A stretch of DNA of 64,000 bases from NCBI GenBank assembly GCA_963801065.1, contig CAWDDG010000003.1, forward strand, positions 248,001 to 312,000, written 5' to 3'. Made by a program: the position numbers and the translations under genes. The notes under the pieces are model-generated. The model had not been told where the DNA came from, ran no database searches, and was given only the letters and a program-made list of their open reading frames with translations. The stretch comes from CAWDDG01 sp963801065 (GTDB taxonomy: Bacteria > Actinomycetota > Actinomycetes > Jiangellales > Jiangellaceae). Below are positions 56,539 through 64,000 of this stretch, piece after piece. Each line of letters begins with the position of its first letter. Positions within the stretch are counted from its first letter, which is position 1.

Positions 56539-56982
56539 TCAGCCCTGGCGACGCCGACGGCGATCGTTGTCGGCCAAGGTCCAGACCGCCAACAGTGCAC
56601 CCCACGGTCCGGCGACCCACATCGGCCAGAAGGTCGGCACGTCGGGACCGGTGATGGCGACAAGCGTCCAGACCACGAGGTTGACCGATACCGCGCATCC
56701 CCAGAGCCACCAGCTCACCCTGAGGAACCTGCTGGGACCACTCGGTTGCTGCGGCACCGGCGCGGCCACCGGGCGTGGCACGGGAGCCGGTGGGTGGGGC
56801 AGTGGCGGAAGGTCGGCGACGAGCCGGTCGAGCTCGCCGTACGTGCGCGCGTCGTACGCCGCATCGAGCCGCTCCAGGAGCTCGTCCTGCGGCAGCCTGC
56901 CTTCGGCATGCGCCTCGCGCAGCACTGCGGAGATCCGGTCACGGTCAGCGTCCGACGCGCGCATCTCCGGTGGTTCGACCAT
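56539..56982 (-). CDS. DUF1707 membrane protein
   Basis: 147 residues from the ATG at 56982. N-terminal DUF1707 at about 7-60 (MRASDADRDRISAVLREAHAEGRLPQDEL), a Pro-rich spacer at 60-82, then two helices at about 90-112 and 118-137 and a basic end RRRRRQG. DUF1707 proteins are actinomycete-specific and uncharacterised. It sits between map and infA, a place normally without a membrane gene. Confidence 0.88.
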   Translation of the reverse strand: MVEPPEMRASDADRDRISAVLREAHAEGRLPQDELLERLDAAYDARTYGELDRLVADLPPLPHPPAPVPRPVAAPVPQQPSGPSRFLRVSWWLWGCAVSVNLVVWTLVAITGPDVPTFWPMWVAGPWGALLAVWTLADNDRRRRRQG

Positions 56983-57035
56983 GTCCGCCAGTATCGCGGA
57001 GGGTTTCCCCGAATCGCCATCCGGGATCACCCTGA

Positions 57036-57884
57036 TCAACGGGCGAGGGTCGCCGGCGTGGGCACGCCGAGGGACGAGAGCCGGGAGGCGCCGCCGTCGA
57101 GAGCCGTCAGCACCCACGGTCCGCCGGCTGTCACGGCGACGGTGTGCTCGAAGTGCGCGGACCAGGAGCCGTCTGCCGTCGTCACTGTCCACTGGTCGTC
57201 TTGCAGCTCCGTCTCGGGGCCGCCGCGGTTGATCATGGGCTCGATCGCGAGCACCATCCCGGGCACCAGCTTTGGCCCCTTGGCCCTGGTGCGGTAGTTG
57301 AGCACGTGCGGATCCTGGTGCATCTCGGTGCCGATGCCGTGACCGCCGTACTCGGCGACGATGCCGTAGTCGCCGCTGGTCCGCACCTCGTCCTCGATGG
57401 CGGCCCCGATGTCGCGCAGCCGCCGATCCACCTGCATGGCCGCGATGCCCGCCCACAGCGCGTCCTCGCACACACGAAGCAGCTGCGCCGCCTCATCGCT
57501 CACGTCGCCGACGGGGATCGTCACCGCGGAGTCGCCGTGCCAGCCGTCCAGGATCGCACCACAGTCGACCGAGACGACGTCGCCGGACCGCAGCCGCCGG
57601 CCACCCGGGATGCCGTGGACGATCTCGTCGTTGACGGACGCGCAGATCGTCGCCGGAAAGGAGTTCCGGCCAGGGCCGCGCGGGACGTAGCCGACGCCCG
57701 GCAGGTACTCGAGGAAGGACGGCACCGCGCCGCGTGACCTGATGACCTGCTCGGCCACGGCGTCGAGCTCCAGCAACGTGACGCCGGGCGCCACGGTCTC
57801 TTGCACGGCCCCCAGGGCCTCGGCGACCACGAGCCCCGCCAGCCGCATCTTCGCGATCTCGGCGTCGGACTTGAGCTGGATCAT
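57036..57884 (-). CDS. map: methionine aminopeptidase, type I
   Basis: 282 residues from the ATG at 57884, overlapping the adk stop (ATGA). Removes N-terminal methionine. Metal ligands: Asp in VSVDCGAILDGWHGDSA, His in GGHGIGTEMHQDP, Glu in AIEPMINRG and FEHTVAV. Co-translated with adk. Confidence 0.97.
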   Translation of the reverse strand: MIQLKSDAEIAKMRLAGLVVAEALGAVQETVAPGVTLLELDAVAEQVIRSRGAVPSFLEYLPGVGYVPRGPGRNSFPATICASVNDEIVHGIPGGRRLRSGDVVSVDCGAILDGWHGDSAVTIPVGDVSDEAAQLLRVCEDALWAGIAAMQVDRRLRDIGAAIEDEVRTSGDYGIVAEYGGHGIGTEMHQDPHVLNYRTRAKGPKLVPGMVLAIEPMINRGGPETELQDDQWTVTTADGSWSAHFEHTVAVTAGGPWVLTALDGGASRLSSLGVPTPATLAR

Positions 57885-58513
57885 GCCCGCTCGGCAGCGC
57901 CGTCGAGAGCGGTCGCGGCGCCGCCGTCGCCCGGCGCCTCGAGCTCGTCCTGTGTAGCTGCAGCCAGCACGCGCGCCGACACCTCGTTGATCGGCCCCAT
58001 GCCCTCGACCCGGACCAGCAGGCCGCGCTCGTCGTAGACGGCCGCAAGCGGTGCGGTCTGCTTGGCGAAGAGGTCCAGTCGGTGCCGGATCACGGCCTCG
58101 CTGTCGTCGGTACGGCCGTCGGCGGCGGCCCGGCGCAGCAGCCGGCCGACCACCTCCTCGACATCTACCGTGAGCAGGATGACGCGGTCGAGGCTGACGC
58201 CCCGCTCCGCGAGCACCCCGTCGAGGAACTCGACCTGGGGAACGGTCCGTGGATAACCGTCCAACAGGAAGCCGGAAGCGGTATCGGCCTCGGACAGCCG
58301 AGACCTCACCATCTCGTTGGTGACCGAGTCCGGCACATAGTCGCCGGCCCTCAGGTAGGCCTTGGCCTCGAGGCCGAGCGGCGTGCCCGCGGAGACGTGC
58401 TCGCGGAAGATGTCGCCGGTGGAGATCGCCGGGATGGCCAGGCGCTCGGCCACCACCGCGGCCTGCGTGCCCTTGCCCGAGCCCGGTGGCCCCATCAGCA
58501 GGAGACGCCTCAC
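57881..58513 (-). CDS. adk: adenylate kinase
   Basis: 210 residues from the GTG at 58513 (VRRLLLMGPPGSGKGTQ), overlapping the secY stop (GTGA). P-loop GPPGSGKGT near 8, NMP-binding GDIFREHV, LDGYPRT near 85. The LID is the short form without zinc cysteines. C-terminal extension of about 20 residues is Ala-rich. Confidence 0.97.
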   Translation of the reverse strand: MRRLLLMGPPGSGKGTQAAVVAERLAIPAISTGDIFREHVSAGTPLGLEAKAYLRAGDYVPDSVTNEMVRSRLSEADTASGFLLDGYPRTVPQVEFLDGVLAERGVSLDRVILLTVDVEEVVGRLLRRAAADGRTDDSEAVIRHRLDLFAKQTAPLAAVYDERGLLVRVEGMGPINEVSARVLAAATQDELEAPGDGGAATALDGAAERA

Positions 58514-59799
58514 CGAAGGAAGCCCTCGTAGTTCCGCTGCTGGAGCTGGCTCTCGATCTGCTGAACGGTCTGCAGGCCCACACCCACCATGATCAGGATG
58601 CTGGTGCCGCCGAACGGGAAGTTCTGGTTGGCGTCGACCAGGACGAATGCGACGAGAGGCACCAGCGCCAGCAGGCCAAGGTAGATCGACCCGGGTGCGG
58701 TGAGCCGGGTCAACACGTAGTCGAGGTACTCCTCGGTGGGCCGGCCGGCCCGGATGCCGGGGATGAAGCCGCCGTACTTCTTCATGTTGTCGGCGACGTC
58801 CTTCGGGTTGAACGTGATGGACACGTAGAAGTACGTGAAGAACACGATCATCAGGAAGAACGACGCCATGTAGATGAGGCTGTCGCCGTTGACGAAGTTG
58901 CGCTGGATCCAGTTCGCCCAGCCGGACCCCTCGTTGAACTGGCTCAGCAGGAGCGGCAGGTAGAGCAGCGACGACGCGAAGATGACCGGGATGACGCCGG
59001 CCTGGTTGATCTTCAGTGGGATGTAGGTGGACGAGCCGCCGTACATCCGGCGCCCGACCATCCGTTTCGCGTACTGCACCGGGATCCGGCGCTGGGACTG
59101 CTCGACGAACACCACCAGAGCGACGACCACCAGGCCGACCAGGCTCACGATGGTGAACGTCGCCCAGCCCTTCGACTGCTGGATGCCCCACAACGCGCTC
59201 GGGAAAGTCGCGATGATCTGGGTGAAGATCAGCAACGACATGCCGTTGCCGATGCCGCGGTCGGTGATGAGCTCGCCCAGCCACATGATCACCGCGGTGC
59301 CTGCGGTCATCGTGATGATCATGATCGCGATGGTGCTGATCGACTCGTCCGGGATGATCTCTTCGGGGCAGTTCTGGAACAGCCCACCGCTGCGGGCCAG
59401 CGAGATGATCGTGGTGGCCTGCAGCACGGCCAGCCCGATGGTGAGGTACCTGGTGTATTGCGTGATCCTCGTCTGGCCGGCCTGGCCCTCCTTCTTGAGG
59501 GCCTCCAGCCGCGGGATCACGACCGTCAGCAGCTGAAGGATGATGCTCGCCGTGATATACGGCATGATCCCCAGCGCGAAGACCGCGAGCTGCAGCAACG
59601 CGCCGCCCGAGAACAGGTTGAGCATGCCGTAGACGCCGGCGTTGCCGGCCTGCTCGACGCAGGTGTTCACGGCCTGCACGTCGATGCCCGGTGTCGGGAC
59701 GACCGAGCCGAGCCGGAAGAGCACGACGATGCCCAGGGTGAACATCATCTTCCGGCGCAGGTCGGGCGTACGGAACGCCCGAGCGAACGCGGTGAGCAC
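58510..59799 (-). CDS. secY: preprotein translocase subunit SecY
   Basis: 429 residues, ten membrane helices. Start MLTAFARAFRTPDLRRKMMFTL, plug and pore regions VPTPGIDVQAV near 34, and cytoplasmic loop GMSLLIFTQI. Forms the SecYEG channel. A 194-base gap with a long hairpin separates it from rplO, so it probably has its own promoter heading secY-adk-map. Confidence 0.98.
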   Translation of the reverse strand: MLTAFARAFRTPDLRRKMMFTLGIVVLFRLGSVVPTPGIDVQAVNTCVEQAGNAGVYGMLNLFSGGALLQLAVFALGIMPYITASIILQLLTVVIPRLEALKKEGQAGQTRITQYTRYLTIGLAVLQATTIISLARSGGLFQNCPEEIIPDESISTIAIMIITMTAGTAVIMWLGELITDRGIGNGMSLLIFTQIIATFPSALWGIQQSKGWATFTIVSLVGLVVVALVVFVEQSQRRIPVQYAKRMVGRRMYGGSSTYIPLKINQAGVIPVIFASSLLYLPLLLSQFNEGSGWANWIQRNFVNGDSLIYMASFFLMIVFFTYFYVSITFNPKDVADNMKKYGGFIPGIRAGRPTEEYLDYVLTRLTAPGSIYLGLLALVPLVAFVLVDANQNFPFGGTSILIMVGVGLQTVQQIESQLQQRNYEGFLR

Positions 59800-59906
59800 T
59801 TCAGGGCCTCCTGCACGCCGCCTCGAGTGACGGCGCGGTGGTGCGGACGGGTCAGCCGGGGCGACCCGTTGTCACGTGTTCGGTGACGATAACAGTCCGA
59901 TATGAC

Positions 59907-59972
59907 CGATGACGAAAGGCGTCCCCCCGCCCGCGCTCCGGTGCGGGACGGTGGGACGCCTGTCCGTCATCG
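59907..59972 (-). terminator. hairpin between rplO and secY
   Basis: CGATGACG at 59907-59914 pairs with 59965-59972, AGGCGTCCC at 59917-59925 with 59953-59961, and CCCGC at 59930-59934 with GCGGG at 59943-59947. It starts 22 bases after the rplO stop. It likely ends or attenuates the spc transcript before secY. Confidence 0.75.
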
Positions 59973-59993
59973 ACAAGTCCCGACCATGGCCGG

Positions 59994-60446
59994 TCACAGC
60001 TCGGTGGTCGAGCCGCCGGCTGCGGCGATCTTCTCCTTCGCCGAGGTGGAGAACGCGTGGGCGCTCACCTGCAGCTTTGTGGAGATCTCGCCGGTTCCGA
60101 GGACCTTGACCGGGTGACCGGCGCGCACGGCGCCCTTCGCCACCAGGTCCTCGACCGTCACGGCCCCGCCCTTCGGGTAGAGCGACGCGAGACGGTCCAG
60201 GTTGACGACCTGGAACTCGACCCGGAACGGGTTCCGGAAGCCTTTGAGCTTGGGTAGCCGCATGTGCAGCGGCATCTGTCCACCCTCCAAGCGGGCCGAC
60301 ACGGTGCCCCGAGCCTTGCTGCCCTTGGTGCCCCGACCGGCAGTCTTGCCTCTGGCGCCCGCACCGCCGCGACCGACGCGGGTCTTGGCGGTCTTGGCGC
60401 CCGGTGCGGGCCGCAAGTGGTGGGGCTTGAGTGGCGAGTCGGCCAT
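59994..60446 (-). CDS. rplO: 50S ribosomal protein uL15
   Basis: 150 residues from the ATG at 60446: SPLKPHHLRPAPGAKTAKTR, then VGRGGAGARGKTAGRGTKG, the glycine/basic-rich N-terminus of uL15. One base separates it from the rpmD stop. Last ribosomal gene before secY. Confidence 0.97.
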   Translation of the reverse strand: MADSPLKPHHLRPAPGAKTAKTRVGRGGAGARGKTAGRGTKGSKARGTVSARLEGGQMPLHMRLPKLKGFRNPFRVEFQVVNLDRLASLYPKGGAVTVEDLVAKGAVRAGHPVKVLGTGEISTKLQVSAHAFSTSAKEKIAAAGGSTTEL

Positions 60447-60447
60447 G

Positions 60448-60630
60448 TCAGTCCACCTCCTCCACGGTGACGAGGTGCGCCACCGTCTTGACCATGCCGC
60501 GGATCTCGGGACGGTCCTCCTTGACCACCACATCGCGGATGCGCTTGAGGCCGAGCGAACGCAGCGTCTCGCGCTGCGACGAGGTCCCGCCGATCGGGCT
60601 CTTGACCTGACGAACCTTCAAGCGGCTCAC
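60448..60630 (-). CDS. rpmD: 50S ribosomal protein uL30
   Basis: 60 residues from the GTG at 60630, in a GTGA overlap with rpsE. VSRLKVRQVKSPIGGTSSQR and TLRSLGLKRIRDVVVKED are typical. Confidence 0.97.
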   Translation of the reverse strand: MSRLKVRQVKSPIGGTSSQRETLRSLGLKRIRDVVVKEDRPEIRGMVKTVAHLVTVEEVD

Positions 60631-61232
60631 GACGACGCACCCGCCTGCGCGCGCAACAGCGCGGCCGGCGCGACGTCCTCGACCGGCAGGCCGCGACGTG
60701 CGGCCACCTGCTCTGGACGCTCCAGCCTCTTCAGCGCGTCGACGGTCGCGTGCACGATGTTGATCGCGTTGGACGAGCCGAGCGATTTGCTCAGCACGTC
60801 GTGGATACCTGCGCACTCGAGGACCGCCCGCACCGGGCCGCCGGCGATGACGCCGGTACCGGGCGACGCCGGACGAAGCAGCACGACGCCCGCGGCCTTC
60901 TCACCCTGGATCGGGTGCGGGATCGTGCCCTGGATGCGCGGCACCTTGAAGAACTGCTTCTTGGCCTCCTCGACGCCCTTGGCGATCGCCGCCGGCACCT
61001 CCTTGGCCTTGCCGTAGCCGACACCGACCGTGCCGTCACCGTCGCCGACGACCACGAGGGCGGTGAAGCTGAAACGCCGACCACCCCGCACGACCTTGGC
61101 GACACGATTGATGGCGACGACGCGCTCGATGTACGCGGTCTTCTCCGCCCCGCCGTCGCGACGGTTGTCGCGCTCACGGCGGTCGCGGCGCTCGCCGCCT
61201 GCACCGCCGCCGCGGCGCTGGGGTCCAGCCAT
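60627..61232 (-). CDS. rpsE: 30S ribosomal protein uS5
   Basis: 201 residues. N-terminal Gly/Arg/Asp-rich extension of about 30 residues, then VVRGGRRFSFTALVVVGDG dsRNA-binding fold and VHATVDALKRLE. Overlaps rpmD by four bases. Confidence 0.97.
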   Translation of the reverse strand: MAGPQRRGGGAGGERRDRRERDNRRDGGAEKTAYIERVVAINRVAKVVRGGRRFSFTALVVVGDGDGTVGVGYGKAKEVPAAIAKGVEEAKKQFFKVPRIQGTIPHPIQGEKAAGVVLLRPASPGTGVIAGGPVRAVLECAGIHDVLSKSLGSSNAINIVHATVDALKRLERPEQVAARRGLPVEDVAPAALLRAQAGASS

Positions 61233-61250
61233 GATCTCCCTACTTCCTGG

Positions 61251-61634
61251 TTAGAACTGCAGTCCGCCGTCGCGGGCGCCGTCGGCTGCCGCGGCCACCC
61301 GGCCGTGGTACCGATTGCCCGCGCGGTCGAACACGACGGTCTCGACGCCTGCGGCCTTGGCTCGGTCGGCCACGAGCTCGCCGACCTTGCGGGCCTTGGC
61401 GGTCTTGTCGCCCGTGAGACCACGCAGGTCGGCCTCCATGCTGGAGGCCGACGCGAGCGTGCGTCCGGTGGAGTCGTCGACCACCTGCACCACCATGTGG
61501 CGCAGCGACCGGGTGACCACCAGGCGCGGGCGCTGTGCCGAGCCGGTGACCTTCTTCCGGACACGCAGGTGCCTGCGGTCGCGGGCGCCCGACTTGCCGC
61601 CGTGACCGACGCGACGGTTGATCGCGATGCCCAT
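61251..61634 (-). CDS. rplR: 50S ribosomal protein uL18
   Basis: 127 residues from the ATG at 61634 (MGIAINRRVGHGGKSGARDR). RPRLVVTRSLRHMVVQVVDD and the FDRAGNRYHGRVAAAADGAR end bind 5S rRNA. Two bases after the rplF gene. Confidence 0.97.
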   Translation of the reverse strand: MGIAINRRVGHGGKSGARDRRHLRVRKKVTGSAQRPRLVVTRSLRHMVVQVVDDSTGRTLASASSMEADLRGLTGDKTAKARKVGELVADRAKAAGVETVVFDRAGNRYHGRVAAAADGARDGGLQF

Positions 61635-61635
61635 G

Positions 61636-62178
61636 TTACTTCTTCCCAGCCTTTCCGACCTTGCGGCGGACCTGCTCGCCCGCGTAGCGGATGCCCTTGC
61701 CCTTGTACGGCTCGGGCTTACGCAGCTTGCGGATGTTCGCCGCGACCTCGCCGACCTTCTGCTTGTCGATGCCCTGGACGGCGAACTTCGTCGGCGACTC
61801 GACCACGAAGCTGATTCCGTCGGGCGCCTCGACCACGACCGGGTGGCTGTAGCCCAGCGCGAACTCCAGGTTGGAGCCGCGGGCGACGACCCGGTAGCCG
61901 ACACCGACGATCTCGAGCCTCTTCTCGTAGCCCTCCGTCACGCCGGCGACCATGTTGGCCACCAGGGTCCGGGTGAGACCGTGCAGGGCGCGGCTGTCTC
62001 GCTCGTCGTCCGGACGACGGACCGCGAGCGTGCCGTCGTCGGTACGCTCGACGTCGATCGTGAGCGGCAGGGTGTGGCTCAGGGTGCCCTTCGGGCCCTT
62101 GACCGTGACCTCGCGTCCGTCTATGGCGACGTCGACGCCACCGGGGACGGGGATGGGCAGCTTGCCGATGCGCGACAT
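61636..62178 (-). CDS. rplF: 50S ribosomal protein uL6
   Basis: 180 residues. MSRIGKLPIPVPGGVDVAID start and PEPYKGKGIRYAGEQVRRKVGKAGKK end are canonical. Two similar domains of about 80 residues. Confidence 0.98.
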   Translation of the reverse strand: MSRIGKLPIPVPGGVDVAIDGREVTVKGPKGTLSHTLPLTIDVERTDDGTLAVRRPDDERDSRALHGLTRTLVANMVAGVTEGYEKRLEIVGVGYRVVARGSNLEFALGYSHPVVVEAPDGISFVVESPTKFAVQGIDKQKVGEVAANIRKLRKPEPYKGKGIRYAGEQVRRKVGKAGKK

Positions 62179-62197
62179 GGCTTTCGTCCTCCTCCCG

Positions 62198-62605
62198 TCA
62201 CCAGACGAAGGCGAGGACTTCCCCGCCCACGCCCTGTTTGGTCGCCGACCGGTCGGTCAGCAGGCCTTGCGACGTCGAGATGATCGCGACGCCCAGCCCG
62301 CCAAGGACCTTCGGCATGTTGGTCGACTTCGCGTAGACCCGCAGGCCCGGCTTGCTAACCCGGCGCACACCGGCGATGGACCGCTCGCGGCTGGGGCCGT
62401 ACTTCAGGGTCAGCACCAGGGTCTTCTCGACCGGCTTGTCGGCACTCTCCTGCACGGTCCAGCTCGAGATGAAGCCCTCCTGCTTGAGGATCTCGGCGAT
62501 GTGCGACTTGAGCTTGCTGTACGGCATCGCCACGTCGTCGTGGTACGCCGAGTTGGCGTTGCGCAGACGGGTCAGCATGTCTGCGATGGGGTCTGTCATG
62601 GTCAT
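62198..62605 (-). CDS. rpsH: 30S ribosomal protein uS8
   Basis: 135 residues from the ATG at 62605 (MTMTDPIADMLTRLRNAN). End with ATKQGVGGEVLAFVW. A start at 62599 (MTDP) is the alternative. Confidence 0.98.
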   Translation of the reverse strand: MTMTDPIADMLTRLRNANSAYHDDVAMPYSKLKSHIAEILKQEGFISSWTVQESADKPVEKTLVLTLKYGPSRERSIAGVRRVSKPGLRVYAKSTNMPKVLGGLGVAIISTSQGLLTDRSATKQGVGGEVLAFVW

Positions 62606-62695
62606 GATGTGGCCGCTTTCCCGCCGCGGTTTCCGCACCTCGTCGATGCGGACCTGCGACGATCGCAGGTTCTCTCTCGTTGACAGCCGGCCCGA

Positions 62696-62881
62696 TTACC
62701 AGCTGGATTTGGTGACGCCCGGCAGCTCGCCGCGGTGCGCCATATCGCGCAGGCAAATCCGGCAAAGGCCGAACTTGCGATAGACCGAGTGCGGACGGCC
62801 GCACCGCTGGCAGCGGGTGTAGGCGCGCACCGCGAACTTCGGCTTCGCGTTGGCCTTGTTGACTAGGGCCTTCTTCGCCAC
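62696..62881 (-). CDS. rpsZ: 30S ribosomal protein uS14, zinc (type Z) form
   Basis: 61 residues. CQRCG and CRIC pairs form a zinc ribbon, so this is the constitutive zinc-binding form. The 90-base spacer to rpsH holds nothing notable. Confidence 0.98.
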   Translation of the reverse strand: MAKKALVNKANAKPKFAVRAYTRCQRCGRPHSVYRKFGLCRICLRDMAHRGELPGVTKSSW

Positions 62882-62930
62882 GTCAGCTCTCTTCTCTCAT
62901 GGTCACGTTCCGCTCCACACGCTCATCTCG

Positions 62931-63500
62931 TCACTGCTCCTTGAACGGGAAGCCCAGGTGCTTCAACAGCGCCCTGCCCTCGCCGTCGGTCTCGGCAGTG
63001 GTCACGACCGTGATGTCCATGCCGCGAACCCGGTCGATCGAGTCCTGGTCGATCTCGTGGAACATCGACTGCTCGTTGAGACCGAACGTGTAGTTGCCAC
63101 GCCCGTCGAACTGCTTCGGCGAGAGACCGCGGAAGTCGCGGATGCGCGGCAGCGCGACCGAGGTCAGCCGGTCCAGGAACTCCCACATCCGGTCGCCGCG
63201 CAGAGTCACGTGCGCACCGATCGGCATGCCCTCGCGGAGCTTGAACTGTGCGATCGACTTGCGCGCCTTGGTGACGGCCGGCTTCTGGCCGGTGATGGAC
63301 TGCAGGTCGCGGATCGCACCCTCGATCAGCTTGGCGTCGCGCGCCGCCTCGCCCACGCCCATGTTGACCACGACCTTGGCGACCGTGGGCACCTGCATGA
63401 CGTTGCGGACGTCGAACTCCTCGCGCAGGGCGGTAACGATCTCCTCGCGGTAGCGCCGCTTGAGCCGCGGCAGCGTGCGGGTCTCCGTAGTGGTGCTCAT
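62931..63500 (-). CDS. rplE: 50S ribosomal protein uL5
   Basis: 189 residues. N-terminal RTLPRLKRRYREEIVTALR, then VVVNMGVGEAARDAKLIEGA and LPRIRDFRGL; binds 5S rRNA. The ATG shares one base with the rplX stop (TGATG). Confidence 0.98.
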   Translation of the reverse strand: MSTTTETRTLPRLKRRYREEIVTALREEFDVRNVMQVPTVAKVVVNMGVGEAARDAKLIEGAIRDLQSITGQKPAVTKARKSIAQFKLREGMPIGAHVTLRGDRMWEFLDRLTSVALPRIRDFRGLSPKQFDGRGNYTFGLNEQSMFHEIDQDSIDRVRGMDITVVTTAETDGEGRALLKHLGFPFKEQ

Positions 63501-63841
63501 CAGATGTCCTCACCGGTGCGCTTGGCGAACCGGACCTTGTTGCCGTTGTCGTCGATCCGGAAGCCGACCCGGGTGCCGACGGTCTTCTTGTCACCATCGA
63601 TCTCCACCTCGACCGCGAGCATCACGCTGCTGACGTGGATCGGCGCCTCCTGGTGCACGATCCCGCCGGACTTCGCGCCGCGCGCGCTCTGAACGGTCTT
63701 GGTGTGCTTGGTGATGCGGTTGACGCCCTCGACCAGGACCCGGTCCTGCTTGGGGTAGGCCGCAATGACCTTGCCGATCGCGCCCTTGTCCGGGCCCGCG
63801 ACGACGACGACGGTGTCGCCCTTCTTGATACGCATGCTCAC
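63500..63841 (-). CDS. rplX: 50S ribosomal protein uL24
   Basis: 113 residues from a GTG at 63841 in a GTGA overlap with rplN; an ATG two codons on (63835, MRIKKGDTV) matches the usual N-terminus. KOW motif KKGDTVVVVAGPDKGAIGKV at the start, APIHVSSVML, and the end AKRTGEDI. Confidence 0.97.
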   Translation of the reverse strand: MSMRIKKGDTVVVVAGPDKGAIGKVIAAYPKQDRVLVEGVNRITKHTKTVQSARGAKSGGIVHQEAPIHVSSVMLAVEVEIDGDKKTVGTRVGFRIDDNGNKVRFAKRTGEDI

Positions 63842-64000
63842 AACACCTCCGGCGCGAGCGAGATGATGCGCATGAACTTCTTCTCGCGCAGCTCACGGCC
63901 GACGGGGCCGAAGATGCGGGTGCCGCGTGGATCCCCGCCGTCCTTGATGATGACGGCAGCGTTCTCGTCGAAGCGGATGTAGGAGCCGTCCTGCCGGCGG
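63838..64000 (-). CDS. rplN: 50S ribosomal protein uL14, C-terminal part
   Basis: The last 53 codons are present: RRQDGSYIRFDENAAVIIKD, then DPRGTRIFGPVGRELREKKF and MRIISLAPEVL. The N-terminal part lies outside the window. It leads the visible spc operon. Confidence 0.97.
   Translation of the reverse strand, partial: RRQDGSYIRFDENAAVIIKDGGDPRGTRIFGPVGRELREKKFMRIISLAPEVL

Overview
The window is chromosomal DNA of a high-GC actinomycete. The evidence is the gene repertoire and order: an S10-spc-alpha ribosomal tail with secY-adk-map-infA-rpmJ, guaB3 next to guaB, paired CIRCE operators before groES, a GroEL with a His-rich tail, a PspC-type sensor kinase, an F420-type oxidoreductase and many GTG starts with 4-nt GTGA overlaps. 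A family such as Nocardioidaceae or a relative is plausible, but nothing here fixes the genus. No tRNA, rRNA, CRISPR array, prophage or complete insertion sequence was seen.

Layout. 1-9 kb: 3'-truncated UvrD/PcrA helicase, a PIG-L deacetylase, a LiaFSR-like envelope-stress module (LuxR-type regulator, PspC-kinase, divergent PspC/LiaF-like protein), a glycerophosphodiesterase and guaA. 9-23 kb: a heterodimeric ABC exporter, gabD2, guaB3, guaB, an aminotransferase, groEL-groES, a GH3 lipoprotein and a nucleoside hydrolase. 23-33 kb: the alr-hydrolase-tsaE-tsaB-rimI-tsaD cluster with nnr and acpS upstream. This cluster is interrupted twice, once by an ECF sigma/DGPF cassette and once by gene debris. 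33-40 kb: glmS, coaA, an F420-type oxidoreductase, glmM, rpsI-rplM and a stand-alone trpB2. 40-51 kb is the accessory zone: a frame-broken secreted amylase, an ABC-F ATPase carrying an inserted tandem repeat, an AbiEi-like protein, a truncated response regulator, a cNMP-binding protein paired with a metallo-hydrolase, and a secreted nucleotidase. 51-64 kb: truA, rplQ, rpoA, the small ribosomal proteins, infA, map, adk, secY and the spc operon, running off the end inside rplN.

How the genes fit together. Most of the window is housekeeping: purine nucleotides (guaA, guaB3, guaB), cell-wall precursors (alr, glmS, glmM), cofactors (coaA, acpS, nnr), tRNA t6A modification (tsaB, tsaD, tsaE), protein folding, and translation. 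The ribosomal block is tightly packed on the minus strand with stop/start overlaps that imply translational coupling.

The most unusual signal is not a protein. At least eight intergenic sites carry long near-perfect palindromes (arms of 14 to 34 bp, no T-tract). They fall into sequence families with two copies each. In one family the two copies differ by compensatory changes in both arms, so pairing is under selection. Most lie just after stop codons and some contain the stop codon. A separate 57-bp tandem repeat has entered the ABC-F gene in frame. Single-base frame breaks in guaB and the second ABC gene may be sequence errors. The amylase gene is broken about ten times or more and is either a pseudogene or a badly called stretch.
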